A stretch of 64,000 bases of DNA from contig NZ_PYFX01000021.1 of NCBI RefSeq assembly GCF_003020115.1, positions 29,542 through 93,541 on the forward strand. The letters run 5' to 3'. Made by a program: the position numbers and the translations under genes. The DNA comes from Bradyrhizobium sp. MOS002. Its GTDB lineage: Bacteria > Pseudomonadota > Alphaproteobacteria > Rhizobiales > Xanthobacteraceae. This document shows, piece by piece, positions 18,478 to 27,835 of the stretch (the stretch's first letter is position 1; each line of letters starts with the position of its first letter). The notes under the pieces were generated by a model. The model saw only the letters and a list, made by a program, of their open reading frames with translations. It did not search any database and was not told where the DNA came from.

Positions 18478-19628
18478 CCTTCCAATACCTGTTCCGCTTC
18501 CGTGACTGCGCAGAGAACATGATAGAACGACGACGCGGGAATGGTGTCGATCAGCGATTTGCCGTCGCGCTCGAACTGGTCGTACCAGCCGCCCCGCACG
18601 GGATGGCTGAGATAATGGCGTTCGAGCCGCGCCAGCGCGATGCGCGCCTCGTCCGCCGCGCCCGCCTCGCCAGATTCGGCCTGCGCGATCCACGCCTTCG
18701 CGATCTCGGTCTGCGGCCACAGCCGGCGCGTGCTGCGGCGCATGTTACCGGCGTCGTCACCCTCATCGATCAGGCAGCCGGTGGCCTCGTCGCGATAGCG
18801 CAGCGCGGTTTCCAGCAGCTCGGCGCGCCGCTGTCCGGTCGGGCAGCCCGTGATGCGTTCGAACCCCTTCAGCAACCAGACCCATTCGGCCTGATGGCCG
18901 GGCTCGACGCTGACCGGCGCGATCATCGACCAGTCCTCTTCGAAATATTCGCCGAGCGCGCGCGTCCGCTTGTCGTAGAGATTGGCGAGGAACAGCGCGA
19001 AGAACTCGCCGGCACGGTTCTGGAACGACAAATCGTGGGTCGCGTCGAAGCACGCGATCATCGCCTCGAACAGATGCATGTGCGGGTTCTGCCGGCGCGG
19101 CAACGAGACCGGAAGGCCTTCGTGGACGCCGCCGTGCGGCGAGCGCAGATGGCCATCGAGGAAGGCGAGCAGCGCATCGATCTCGGTGCGAATTTGTGCG
19201 TCCTGGTCGAGCGCATAGACGGCCGCGAGCGCAAACAGGATGAAGGCGTGGTCGTAGGCGTCGCGCCGGCCGTCCAGCACCGCGCCCTCCGGCGTCAGCC
19301 GGTGCACGTAGCCGGGGCGGCCGTCTGGCGTCTTTGCCTTGGCGAGCAGATGCTCGAGCCCCTTCAGTGCGATGGCGCGCCCCTCAGGGTACCAGCCCAT
19401 CTGCGCAGCCTTGGCGTAGCACCAGATCTGGCGGGCCTGCACGAACACCCGGCGCGGCGCGGTCACGTCCGCCGTGCCGTCGCGGTGCAGCCGATCGATG
19501 AAACCACCCGCGCCATGGTCCCAGCCGACCGTCGACCACAGCGGCAGCGCCTCGTCGATCATGCGGCGCTTCAGGCGCGCGACGACGTCCGCCGCCTCGT
19601 CCGCCGCACTGATTCCCTCGTCCGCCAT
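18474..19628 (-). CDS. AGE-family sugar epimerase/isomerase
   Basis: A 384-residue protein of the N-acylglucosamine 2-epimerase / mannose isomerase family, an (alpha/alpha)6 barrel. Typical segments are RRVFVQARQIWCYAKAAQMG, DAYDHAFILFALAAVYAL, NPHMHLFEAMIACFDAT and PGHQAEWVWLLKGFE, which contain the conserved active-site histidines and arginine. The ATG at 19628 is preceded by AGAGGA, so I prefer it to the ATG at 19688. Members interconvert mannose, glucose and fructose or their derivatives; the exact substrate is not clear. It lies on the strand opposite the transporter operon. Confidence 0.82.
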   Translation of the reverse strand: MADEGISAADEAADVVARLKRRMIDEALPLWSTVGWDHGAGGFIDRLHRDGTADVTAPRRVFVQARQIWCYAKAAQMGWYPEGRAIALKGLEHLLAKAKTPDGRPGYVHRLTPEGAVLDGRRDAYDHAFILFALAAVYALDQDAQIRTEIDALLAFLDGHLRSPHGGVHEGLPVSLPRRQNPHMHLFEAMIACFDATHDLSFQNRAGEFFALFLANLYDKRTRALGEYFEEDWSMIAPVSVEPGHQAEWVWLLKGFERITGCPTGQRRAELLETALRYRDEATGCLIDEGDDAGNMRRSTRRLWPQTEIAKAWIAQAESGEAGAADEARIALARLERHYLSHPVRGGWYDQFERDGKSLIDTIPASSFYHVLCAVTEAEQVLEG

Positions 19629-19714
19629 CGCGTCCTCTTCAAAACTCGCCAATGGCCGTCTGATACCCATGCCGGCGGCGGCGCGCAACGGATGCCAACC
19701 CGGAAAGATGAGCC

Positions 19715-20938
19715 ATGACCGCCCATTACGACGCCCTCGAGACGCGCGAACAAGCCGCGCGCGAGGCCGATCTGTTCTCCCGCCTGCCAGGCGTGCTGCG
19801 CTCTGCGATGAGCGCGCCCGCCTATGCCGATCGGCTGAAAGGCGTCGATCCGGCCGCCGTGACCTCCAGGGCGGCCCTGGCGGGCCTGCCGGTGCTGCGC
19901 AAGTCGGAACTGCCGGCCCTGCACAAGGCCTCCATGCCTTTCGGAGGGTTGGTCGCGGCGGCGCCCGGCTCGTTCGCGCGCCTTTTCACCTCCCCCGGGC
20001 CGATTTTCGAGCCGGAGGGACGGCAGACTGACCCCTGGCGCGGCGCACGGGCGCTGTTCGCGGCCGGATTCCGACCTGATGACATCGTGCTCAACACCTT
20101 CAGCTACCATCTCACGCCCGGCGGCTTCATCTTCGATGCATCGGCGCGCGCGCTCGGTTGCGCCGTGATCCCCGCAGGTCCAGGGAATACGGAGCAGCAA
20201 TTCGAGCTCATCGAGGCCTACCGTCCCGTCGGCTACAGCGGCACGCCCGACTTCCTGAAAATCTTGCTCGATGCTGCCGCAAGCTCGGGCCGCGACATCT
20301 CCTCGATCAAACGCGCGCTGGTCTCGGGCGCGGCCTTCCCGCCCTCGCTCCAGGCGGAGATCAAGGCGCGCGGCATCGAGGCCTACCAGGCCTTCGGCAC
20401 CGCCGATCTCGGCCTCATCGCCTTCGAGACCAGTGCGCGCGACGGCATGGTCGTGAACGAGGATCTCATCATGGAGATCGTCAAGCCCGGTACCGGCGAT
20501 GCCGTGACGCCCGGCGACGTCGGCGAGATCGTCGTGACCTCGCTCGACCCGCATCATCCCTGGATCCGGCTCGCGCTCGGTGACCTGACCGCGGGGCTGC
20601 CGGGCACCAGCCCGTGCGGGCGCACCAACATGCGCATCAAGGGCTGGATGGGCCGCGCCGACCAGACCACCAAGGTCAAGGGCATGTTCGTCCGTCCCGA
20701 GCAGATCGCCGAAATCGGCGCCCGCCATTCGCTGCTCGCTCGTCTTCGACTGGTGATCACCCGTAAAGGCCACTCCGATATCATGACTCTCAAAGCTGAA
20801 TGCTTAAGGCCAAGCCGGGAACTGGCCGCAGACATCGAAGCCAGTCTGCGCGCAGTGACCAAGCTTGGCGGCAAAGTCGAGCTGGTAATGCCAGATACGC
20901 TTCCGAATGACGGCAAGATCATATCAGACGAACGCTAG
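19715..20938 (+). CDS. Phenylacetate-CoA-ligase-like adenylating enzyme
   Basis: A 407-residue ANL-superfamily protein with PaaK-type landmarks: SRAALAGLPVLRKSEL, RLFTSPGPIFEP in the phosphate-loop position, a GYSGTPDFLKILLDA segment, YQAFGTADLGLIAFE and a C-terminal MRIKGWMGRADQTTKVKG hinge. PaaK makes aryl-acetyl-CoA from aryl acetates. The phosphate loop reads FTSPGP where PaaK usually has a Ser/Thr/Gly-rich SSGTTG loop, so activity on the usual substrate is uncertain. It is plus-strand, downstream of the transporter operon and divergent from the epimerase, with 86 bases between their starts. Confidence 0.8.
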   Translation: MTAHYDALETREQAAREADLFSRLPGVLRSAMSAPAYADRLKGVDPAAVTSRAALAGLPVLRKSELPALHKASMPFGGLVAAAPGSFARLFTSPGPIFEPEGRQTDPWRGARALFAAGFRPDDIVLNTFSYHLTPGGFIFDASARALGCAVIPAGPGNTEQQFELIEAYRPVGYSGTPDFLKILLDAAASSGRDISSIKRALVSGAAFPPSLQAEIKARGIEAYQAFGTADLGLIAFETSARDGMVVNEDLIMEIVKPGTGDAVTPGDVGEIVVTSLDPHHPWIRLALGDLTAGLPGTSPCGRTNMRIKGWMGRADQTTKVKGMFVRPEQIAEIGARHSLLARLRLVITRKGHSDIMTLKAECLRPSRELAADIEASLRAVTKLGGKVELVMPDTLPNDGKIISDER

Positions 20939-20956
20939 CCGACCGAAAAGCGCCCA

Positions 20957-21000
20957 GAACGCCGATCGAAGCCTAATCGGCTCTCGTTCGCCTTTGTTTT
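20957..21000 (+). terminator. Possible terminator after the CoA-ligase gene
   Basis: GCCGAT (20961-20966) and ATCGGC (20976-20981) form a 6-base stem with a 9-base loop. A T-rich run (CTTTGTTTT) ends at 21000, some distance from the stem. The spacing between stem and T-run is longer than ideal. Confidence 0.35.
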
Positions 21001-21201
21001 GGGCTCTCTGCGCAGCGCGAATCACGTTGACAAAAATCGGTTGAGAACCCAAGAACGACCCTGCTTGACGAGCCTGTACGGCGCCTCAGAGCTCTCACCA
21101 AGTCTCTTGTGGCCCAAACGGAACAGCCCAAGAAGCGCTGATCCCAATCTGGCACCAAGCGTGAATGAGCCTTCTCGAGCTAATCGTGAGCTATACCATC
21201 T

Positions 21202-22398
21202 ATGCAGAAGTTGAGAATCGGGCTGGAAGCCCGCCTGTTGAACGGACAGCTGACCGGGGTCGGAAACTACACGTTTCAAATCCTGCAAGCGGTCATGGCG
21301 GCTCGCGACGAGATCGACTATTGCGGCTTTGGTGTTCGATCGTGGACTGCCCTGAATGACGAAGGGTTGCGAGAGATAGAAGAACAGCGTTCCGGCCCCG
21401 CCCCTGCTCCAGTCAACAACCAGACCCTGATCCGAAAGCTGAGTGCGAAAGCTCGTTCAAAGCTGACGCGGGTAGGCTTTGCCCAAGCAGTCTACCGCGA
21501 CCGCTTTTCGCGCAGCATCAAGGCTCAAGCGCTCGACCTGTTTCACGCCTTCAATTACCTTCCGGTCGCCGATCCGGGTATCGTCACCTTGCCTGTGATT
21601 TACGATCTGTCGTTCGTTAGATATCCCGACTATCACCCGATCGATCGGTTGCGCATCCTGGAAAAGCTTCCCTGGGTGCTAGAACGCGCGCCGAAGGTGC
21701 AGACCATTTCGCGATTCAGCAAGGACGAGATCGCGCGGTTTTATGGCTACGACAAAGAGCAGATTTTCATCGCGCCACCAGCAGCCGCACAGGTCTATCG
21801 TCCGCTGGGGATTCAAATTACCACGACCGAGGTCGCCAAACATAACCTCACGCCAGGTCATTATTTCCTGAGTGTAGGAACGTTGGAGCCAAGAAAGAAC
21901 CTGCGCACTCTCATCACGGCCTATTCGCAGATCTCTAAATCCCTTCGCGATCGTTTCCCCTTGGTCGTGGTGGGTGGCAAAGGCTGGGGCGTACTCGATC
22001 TGCCAAACACGACCGATTCACTTGTCGACCAAGGCTGCCTTCGATTCGTCGGCTCGGTAAGCAATGACGAGCTGCGGAGCCTCTATGAGGGCGCCGTCGC
22101 GCTGCTTTATCCATCGGTTTACGAAGGTTTTGGAATGCCGGTGGTCGAATGCATGGCTTGCGGCACGCGGGTCGTGCATAGCGCCCGGACCTCCATGGAC
22201 GAAATCACAGCAGGCCTGGTACCCACGGTCCAGGCGCTGGATGTCGACGCCTGGTCGGAAACGATCAAAGAACTGGTCGAATTAAAGTCGGACGTGACCT
22301 CCAGTCAACTGATTGCGCAAGCCGCCACATTCAGTTGGAACGAAAGTGCGGAAAAAGTGGTCCAAGGTTACGAAGCCATTACACGCCAGTCGCATTGA
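21202..22398 (+). CDS. Group 4 glycosyltransferase
   Basis: A 398-residue GT-B-fold retaining glycosyltransferase. The N-terminal part has IGLEARLLNGQLTGVGNYTF and the C-terminal half has YFLSVGTLEPRKNLRTLITA and the EX7E motif region YPSVYEGFGMPVVECMACG. Such enzymes transfer a sugar from a nucleotide donor to a growing polysaccharide in the cytoplasm. It is the first gene of the polysaccharide locus after a 263-base gap. Confidence 0.88.
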   Translation: MQKLRIGLEARLLNGQLTGVGNYTFQILQAVMAARDEIDYCGFGVRSWTALNDEGLREIEEQRSGPAPAPVNNQTLIRKLSAKARSKLTRVGFAQAVYRDRFSRSIKAQALDLFHAFNYLPVADPGIVTLPVIYDLSFVRYPDYHPIDRLRILEKLPWVLERAPKVQTISRFSKDEIARFYGYDKEQIFIAPPAAAQVYRPLGIQITTTEVAKHNLTPGHYFLSVGTLEPRKNLRTLITAYSQISKSLRDRFPLVVVGGKGWGVLDLPNTTDSLVDQGCLRFVGSVSNDELRSLYEGAVALLYPSVYEGFGMPVVECMACGTRVVHSARTSMDEITAGLVPTVQALDVDAWSETIKELVELKSDVTSSQLIAQAATFSWNESAEKVVQGYEAITRQSH

Positions 22399-22682
22399 AA
22401 TTCACCTTTGGGAAGCCATGGCTAAGACCTCTGCGCCAGTGCGGCCTGACTTTCATGACCATATCAGTCGATTGAGCACCTTTTTGGGCGATCGCTTGTT
22501 TAAGCGTCCCTTAAAGGACCACCACGGACGTCGCGTGCGATGACGTGGTTAAGAACTGCTTTCACAAAAGCATAGAACCCCTTCATGCCTTTGCACTGAA
22601 TCTCAGAGCCTCCTCGATATGACTCCGCTCGATGACGGGCGTCGCGACATAGATCGCGCGTTTATCTCGGGGGAGAGGGTCG

Positions 22683-24665
22683 ATGTGCGTTCTTTGCGGA
22701 CTGTTGGGAATGAATTTACACGCCGCCGGAGCCACGGATGGCTCCGGGACGGCTGCAGCCTCGGGTATCGCAGCAGGCAACGCGGTCGCGGCGACGGGAA
22801 ATCCGGATGTCGACGGCCTGCTCTCCGGCTACAAATGGACGGGCACGACGGTTACATACAGCTTTCCGAGCTCCGCAAGCGTTTATCCGACGGGATATGG
22901 CTGGAGTGAACCGAACGACGGATTTTCTCCGCTGTCAGTCACCGAGCAGAACCTCGTCAAGGCCATCATGGGGCAAGTCTCGGCCCTGACCAATCTCAAC
23001 CTGGTCTACGCCGGCACCGGCTCAGGTGACATCCAGCTCGCGCATTCTTCAGATGCCAATCCAACGGCGTACACCTACTATCCCGACGGCAGCATAGAGG
23101 GCGGGGACATCTGGTTCGGCACCTCCTATAATTACACGGCCCCTCGGACGGGCGACTACTCTACTTTGACACACATTCATGAGATCGGGCACGCGCTTGG
23201 TCTGAAGCATAGCTTCGAAGCCGGAGGAGTCGCAAACGTCAAGGTTCCTTCTGCTCATGACTCGCTTGAATACACCGTCATGAGTTATCGCAGCTATCAG
23301 AACGGTCCAATGACGGGATATACCAATGAACAGTATGGATATCCCACAGGCTTCATGATGGACGATATCCTGGCGCTGCAAACGATGTACGGCGCGGATT
23401 TTAGTACAAACAATGGGAATACCGTCTACACTTGGAGCCCGACAACGGGCCAGGAATTTATCAACGGTGTGGGCCAGGCGTTGCCTGGAGCGAACCGTGT
23501 CTTCATGACGGTATGGGATGGCGGCGGCCACGACACTTATGACCTGTCAAACTATACCACCAATCTCAGCATCAATCTTAATCCGGGCGCCTATTCGGTC
23601 CTTTCGACGGGTCAACTCGCCTATCTCGGTGGTGGCAATTACGCACACGGCAACGTCTATAACGCGTATCTCTACAACAATGATGTCCGATCCTACATCG
23701 ACGACGCCATTGGCGGGAGCGGAAATGACACGATCGTTGGCAACGCCGCGGATAACATCCTCAAAGGCGGCGGGGGTAATGATAGGCTGCAGGGCGGCGG
23801 CGGACATGATGTGCTAGTAGGTGGCACGGGCAACGACACCTTCGTCTTCGCCCCGCACGACGGCACCGATACCATCAGCGACTTTACCGCGATCACGGGT
23901 ACGGCCAATAGTGATACGATACTCCTCAGCGGCATTTCGGGCGTTAACACCTTCTCGGATGTTCTGCTGCATCTCACCCAAGTCGGAGCAGACACTGTGC
24001 TCAACTTCGGGACGGGTGACACGCTGACGCTAAGCAATGTCTCCGTGTCCAGCCTCACCGCGTCTGACTTCCAATTCAAGGCGGCGGCTCCGCCCAGCCA
24101 GATCACCAACATCGTTTTGCATGATGGGATTGCCACGGCGATTGTCAGCGACAATTATGCGAACGCAACAATTCAGGTCGTCGGATCGACGATAACAATC
24201 TCGACCACCAGCGGCTTCAGCGGCTTTACCGATGCACAGCGGGTGCAGTTTTCGGACACCGTAATCGCGTTCGATGTCAATGGAACAGCAGGGTTCGCCT
24301 ATCGGCTTTATCAGGCAGCATTCGATCGTACGCCGGATTTGGCGGGGCTAAGCGTCAACACTCACCTCTTGGACGGCGGCTTGACCTCGGCCGAAATGAG
24401 CGCTGCGTTTGTTGCTAGCCCTGAGTTCACGAATACGTACGGCTCCAGCATTTCGAACTCCCAATTTTTGAGCAACCTGTACGCCAACATCCTCAACCGA
24501 GCGCCCGATCCAACCGGGCTCTCGAACTGGCAACATATCCTCGACTCCAATCAAGCAGACCGCGCGCACGTCCTGATCGGGTTCTCTGAAAGTCCGGAAA
24601 ACCATTCACTTGTCGATCCCAAGATTGTCACTGGCATACTGTTAGACCCACACTATCTGACGTAG
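22683..24665 (+). CDS. Secreted M10 (serralysin-type) metalloprotease with RTX repeats and DUF4214 tail
   Basis: A 660-residue secreted zinc protease. The motif HEIGHALGLKH (166-176) gives three zinc ligands and the catalytic Glu167, and the Met-turn is at VMSY (Met200). RTX calcium-binding nonapeptides such as GGSGNDTIV and GGGGNDRLQ follow (about 343-388). The C-terminal third (about 540-655) has the DUF4214 pattern LYQAAFDRTPDLAGL and NILNRAPDPTGLSNW. There is no Sec signal peptide, as expected for type I secretion, although no type I exporter is in the window. A GGGGGAGAGG ribosome site supports the ATG at 22683. Regulation is not evident. Confidence 0.88.
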   Translation: MCVLCGLLGMNLHAAGATDGSGTAAASGIAAGNAVAATGNPDVDGLLSGYKWTGTTVTYSFPSSASVYPTGYGWSEPNDGFSPLSVTEQNLVKAIMGQVSALTNLNLVYAGTGSGDIQLAHSSDANPTAYTYYPDGSIEGGDIWFGTSYNYTAPRTGDYSTLTHIHEIGHALGLKHSFEAGGVANVKVPSAHDSLEYTVMSYRSYQNGPMTGYTNEQYGYPTGFMMDDILALQTMYGADFSTNNGNTVYTWSPTTGQEFINGVGQALPGANRVFMTVWDGGGHDTYDLSNYTTNLSINLNPGAYSVLSTGQLAYLGGGNYAHGNVYNAYLYNNDVRSYIDDAIGGSGNDTIVGNAADNILKGGGGNDRLQGGGGHDVLVGGTGNDTFVFAPHDGTDTISDFTAITGTANSDTILLSGISGVNTFSDVLLHLTQVGADTVLNFGTGDTLTLSNVSVSSLTASDFQFKAAAPPSQITNIVLHDGIATAIVSDNYANATIQVVGSTITISTTSGFSGFTDAQRVQFSDTVIAFDVNGTAGFAYRLYQAAFDRTPDLAGLSVNTHLLDGGLTSAEMSAAFVASPEFTNTYGSSISNSQFLSNLYANILNRAPDPTGLSNWQHILDSNQADRAHVLIGFSESPENHSLVDPKIVTGILLDPHYLT

Positions 24666-25110
24666 AACATAGGCAGAATCTGCTTACGTTGTGCGAGTTC
24701 CGGAACACAGCGGCCTTTATGACATGATAGTCCTAGGTCCGTTCTGTCGACGACGTTCACGTCCGCCGCACGGAGAATTTCACGGACTGGCCGCTCCCAT
24801 CGCGTTCTCGGGTCGATCGAGCACTTCCCATGAATGCGCCATGCATCGGATGAACTGGAGCAGCACGCTAAACAGCGAAAGCGTTGAATTATTTGCAGAA
24901 TAAAGCCACCAGCTGGCCACGGGCTCTTGATTGCCGCTCCGCGAAGAGGTTATCACCCTGGAGGCTGCCTCGAGCATTCGAAACACTGCAAGTTATGCGC
25001 CGGCCCCTACCACCTTCCCCTGGCGTCGAGACCTTGCGGTGATTGGGGTCTTTGTCAGGGTGATCGTCTTGAAGCGGCCTCGGCATAGGAATCGCAAAAC
25101 GGTATAAAAT
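24666..25110. other. Gap with no recognisable gene, before the CDP-sugar cassette
   Basis: About 445 bases with only short open frames that look like chance. It should contain the promoter for the cytidylyltransferase gene. AT content rises just before 25111. No repeat or RNA was recognised. Confidence 0.5.
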
Positions 25111-25881
25111 ATGAAGGTTGTTATACTCGCTGGAGGGCTCGGCACCAGGCTCAGTGAAGAGACGAGTGTGCGCCCTAAGCCAATGGTTGAGATTGGCGGC
25201 CGACCCATTCTTTGGCACATCATGAAAATCTATAGTCATTACGGTTTCCATGAATTCGTGATCTGCCTTGGCTACAAGGGTTACATGGTCAAGGAGTATT
25301 TCGCGAACTACTTTCTGCACATGTCCGACGTGACTTTCCATCTTGCTGAGAACCGGATGGAAGTGCATCGCGAAACTGCCGAGCCTTGGCGGGTGACGCT
25401 GGTCGATACAGGCGAGGAAACTCAGACCGGCGGCCGACTGAAGCGAGTACTACCGTACATAGCAGACGAGCCCTTCTTCGCACTCACCTATGGTGATGGC
25501 GTAGCGGATATCGATCTTGCCGCGGAGATCGCGTTTCATAAAGCGCATGGGCGTCTTGCGACCGTCTCGGTGGTGCGACCGGCCAGGCGTTTCGGCGCGG
25601 TCTCGATCGAGGGCAACCGCGTGATCAGCTTCGAGGAGAAGCCGCACGACGACGGCGGTTGGATCAATGGCGGATTCTTTCTCCTATCGCCCTCGGTTGT
25701 CGGGTTGATTGCGGGCGACAAAACCGTCTGGGAGCACGAGCCGATGGAGCGGCTTTCGCGCGATGACGACCTGCGGGCCTACGTGCATCCAGGCTTCTGG
25801 CATCCCATGGATTCGCTACGTGATCGCAATTTCCTCGAAGGCGAGTGGACCAACAACCGCGCCAAGTGGAGGATCTGGTGA
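25111..25881 (+). CDS. rfbF: Glucose-1-phosphate cytidylyltransferase
   Basis: A 256-residue nucleotidyltransferase that makes CDP-glucose from CTP and glucose 1-phosphate. The N-terminal LAGGLGTRLSEET and VRPKPMVEIGGRPILWHIMK motifs are diagnostic for RfbF, as are FALTYGDGVADIDL and FEEKPHDDGGWINGGFF. It commits carbon to CDP-linked 6-deoxy or branched sugars. The last bases (GTGA) overlap the start of the dehydratase gene, so the two are coupled. Confidence 0.95.
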   Translation: MKVVILAGGLGTRLSEETSVRPKPMVEIGGRPILWHIMKIYSHYGFHEFVICLGYKGYMVKEYFANYFLHMSDVTFHLAENRMEVHRETAEPWRVTLVDTGEETQTGGRLKRVLPYIADEPFFALTYGDGVADIDLAAEIAFHKAHGRLATVSVVRPARRFGAVSIEGNRVISFEEKPHDDGGWINGGFFLLSPSVVGLIAGDKTVWEHEPMERLSRDDDLRAYVHPGFWHPMDSLRDRNFLEGEWTNNRAKWRIW

Positions 25882-26945
25882 CCGATCCTACATTTTGGCG
25901 GGGCAAAAAGGTCTTTCTGACCGGTCACACCGGCTTCAAAGGCGCATGGACGTCCCTGCTGTTGCGTCGGTTGGGAGCAAGCGTCTTCGGCTATGCCTTG
26001 CCTCCGACACATCAATCCGCCCTATTCGTAATTGCCCGTATCGCCGACGATATCAAGCACTGCAGGGGCGATATCCGCGATCTTGCGGCTCTGCGCACCA
26101 CGATGGCGGAGGCTGAACCTGATGTCGTTATCCACTTGGCGGCTCAAGCCCTGGTGCGCCCGTCCTACGAGGAGCCGGTCGAGACTTTTGCGACAAATGT
26201 GATGGGGACGGTGCATGTGCTGGAAGCTGCACGACATCTGCGCGCGGTAAAGGCAATTCTCATCGTTACCAGCGACAAGTGTTACGAGAATAATGGAGCC
26301 GGCACCGCTTTCCGGGAAGAGGACCGCATTGGTGGCAACGATCCTTACAGCAATAGCAAGGCATGCGCCGAACTCGTGACGCATTCCTACCACCAGAGCT
26401 TCTTTCATACAAAGGGCGCAGCGCGCGTCGCAACGGCTCGCGCAGGCAATGTCTTCGGCGGCGGCGACTGGGCACGCGACCGCCTGATCCCCGATGCGAT
26501 GCAGGCCTTTCTCGCGGGCGAGGCGTTGCTCATTCGCAACCCCAACGCTGTGCGACCTTGGCAGCATACGCTGGATCCCGTGCTCGGCTATTTAACTTTG
26601 GTGGAGCGGCTAGTTGACGACGAACGATTTGTCGGCGGCTGGAACTTCGGTCCCAATGCCGAAAGCGAAGTGCCAGTTAAGACGGTCGTTGACCACTTGG
26701 TCCAGCTATGGGGCGATGGCGCATGCTGGAGGGCCGCTGCCGGGCCTCACCCGCACGAGGCGGCGCATCTGAGACTGAATTGCGACAAGGCACGCCATCA
26801 ACTCAGCTGGAGGCCGCGCCTCGACCTCGCACAGGGCCTCCGGCTCACCATCGACTGGTACAAAGGTCTTCGCGATGGTCGAGACATGCGTAAATTCTCG
26901 CTTGATCAGCTCGATCAGGTCGTCGCTACGCGCTCGATTAATTAA
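25878..26945 (+). CDS. rfbG: CDP-glucose 4,6-dehydratase
   Basis: A 355-residue extended SDR enzyme that converts CDP-glucose to CDP-4-keto-6-deoxyglucose. The Rossmann motif is TGHTGFKGAW and the catalytic tyrosine-lysine pair is in DPYSNSKACAEL. RPWQHTLDPVLGYL is typical of RfbG. I chose GTG 25878, overlapping the rfbF stop by four bases; an ATG at 25845 is possible. Its stop overlaps the stop of the convergent kinase-like gene by four bases. There is no RfbH-type 3-dehydratase nearby, so the product is probably not a 3,6-dideoxyhexose. Confidence 0.94.
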   Translation: MTDPTFWRGKKVFLTGHTGFKGAWTSLLLRRLGASVFGYALPPTHQSALFVIARIADDIKHCRGDIRDLAALRTTMAEAEPDVVIHLAAQALVRPSYEEPVETFATNVMGTVHVLEAARHLRAVKAILIVTSDKCYENNGAGTAFREEDRIGGNDPYSNSKACAELVTHSYHQSFFHTKGAARVATARAGNVFGGGDWARDRLIPDAMQAFLAGEALLIRNPNAVRPWQHTLDPVLGYLTLVERLVDDERFVGGWNFGPNAESEVPVKTVVDHLVQLWGDGACWRAAAGPHPHEAAHLRLNCDKARHQLSWRPRLDLAQGLRLTIDWYKGLRDGRDMRKFSLDQLDQVVATRSIN

Positions 26946-27835
26946 AGCGGAAGTTCTAGGATCTCAACAATACGGGCCTGGGGCAAAAGCGCATGTCTTA
27001 GATACGCGCCCGAGCGGACGGCTAGGTAGGACTTGAGCAGCACGATGAGCGCCAGGATGGCGCGCTCGATATCGGGCGCAAGGCCGGTTCGACCGAAGGC
27101 CGAAGTATGCAGGAACGGCCTGTTCTCCATGAAGGTCAGCCAATAGAGATAGTCGTAACCGGCGATACCCCTAAACGCATCCTCCCAATCGATAATGCGC
27201 GGCTTTCCTCCATGAACCATGATGTTCTTCGGTCCGAAGTCGCCGTGACAGAGCGCTTCGGGCAGCTTAGGCAGCCAATCCCACAGCAGTGCGATGAGCC
27301 GACGAACCTCGGTTGCGCTCACTTGATCCAGCAAGCCACGGTCACTAAGGGTCTTCAGACCGCACGAGGCGCGTGCCAAGTAGCGATCGAACGTAGCAAG
27401 CCTGTCCAGCTGCCAACCCCCAAGCCGATCGCGGCAGTTGCGCATCATCGCGGCAGCATCCGCAGGCACAATCGTTGTGCTCAGCGGTGATAGAGCGCAC
27501 ATAACAAGAAAGAGCCGGGTCGTCCCATCCGCGAAGGAAGCCTCGAAGCGGTCGAGCAGGATCGTTTCGCCGTAGAGCCGCTGAAGAATATCACCTTCCT
27601 TCGCGAGACTGACACGCGCGTTCATGTTTGGAAGATGTGTTTTCAGGAATCGCTTCTCGCTTGCGATCTCCGCGTCGAAGCAAATCCCGAGAGTGCCACC
27701 GATCGCCGGCTCCAGGTTGATATCCCGGCCAAACGACAATTGCAGATGCTCGCGCAACTCGGGCACAATGCGGCCGCGATCGGCAACAATGTCCGGGCGG
27801 TCGTCGCTTTCGAAAAAAACGATTTTACTGAGCAC
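26942..27835 (-). CDS. APH-like phosphotransferase (kinase fold)
   Basis: A 297-residue protein of the aminoglycoside-phosphotransferase/choline-kinase fold. The catalytic loop CHGDFGPKN (His197, Asp199, Asn204) and the metal-binding Asp216 in IIDWED are intact, with a likely ATP-binding lysine at Lys65 (RFLKTHLP). The substrate is unknown. Its context in a sugar locus suggests phosphorylation of a small metabolite or glycan rather than drug resistance. It overlaps the sulfotransferase gene by 11 bases on the same strand, so they form a pair. Confidence 0.75.
   Translation of the reverse strand: MLSKIVFFESDDRPDIVADRGRIVPELREHLQLSFGRDINLEPAIGGTLGICFDAEIASEKRFLKTHLPNMNARVSLAKEGDILQRLYGETILLDRFEASFADGTTRLFLVMCALSPLSTTIVPADAAAMMRNCRDRLGGWQLDRLATFDRYLARASCGLKTLSDRGLLDQVSATEVRRLIALLWDWLPKLPEALCHGDFGPKNIMVHGGKPRIIDWEDAFRGIAGYDYLYWLTFMENRPFLHTSAFGRTGLAPDIERAILALIVLLKSYLAVRSGAYLRHALLPQARIVEILELPL

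Noticed and set aside
18519..20773. Long frames opposite the AGE epimerase and the CoA-ligase-like genes
   Set aside because: They are reverse-strand shadows with no family match; the two real genes explain the region completely.
26942..27835. Aminoglycoside resistance gene
   Set aside because: The kinase fold is shared by many small-molecule kinases. Its context is a surface polysaccharide locus and nothing ties it to drug resistance.
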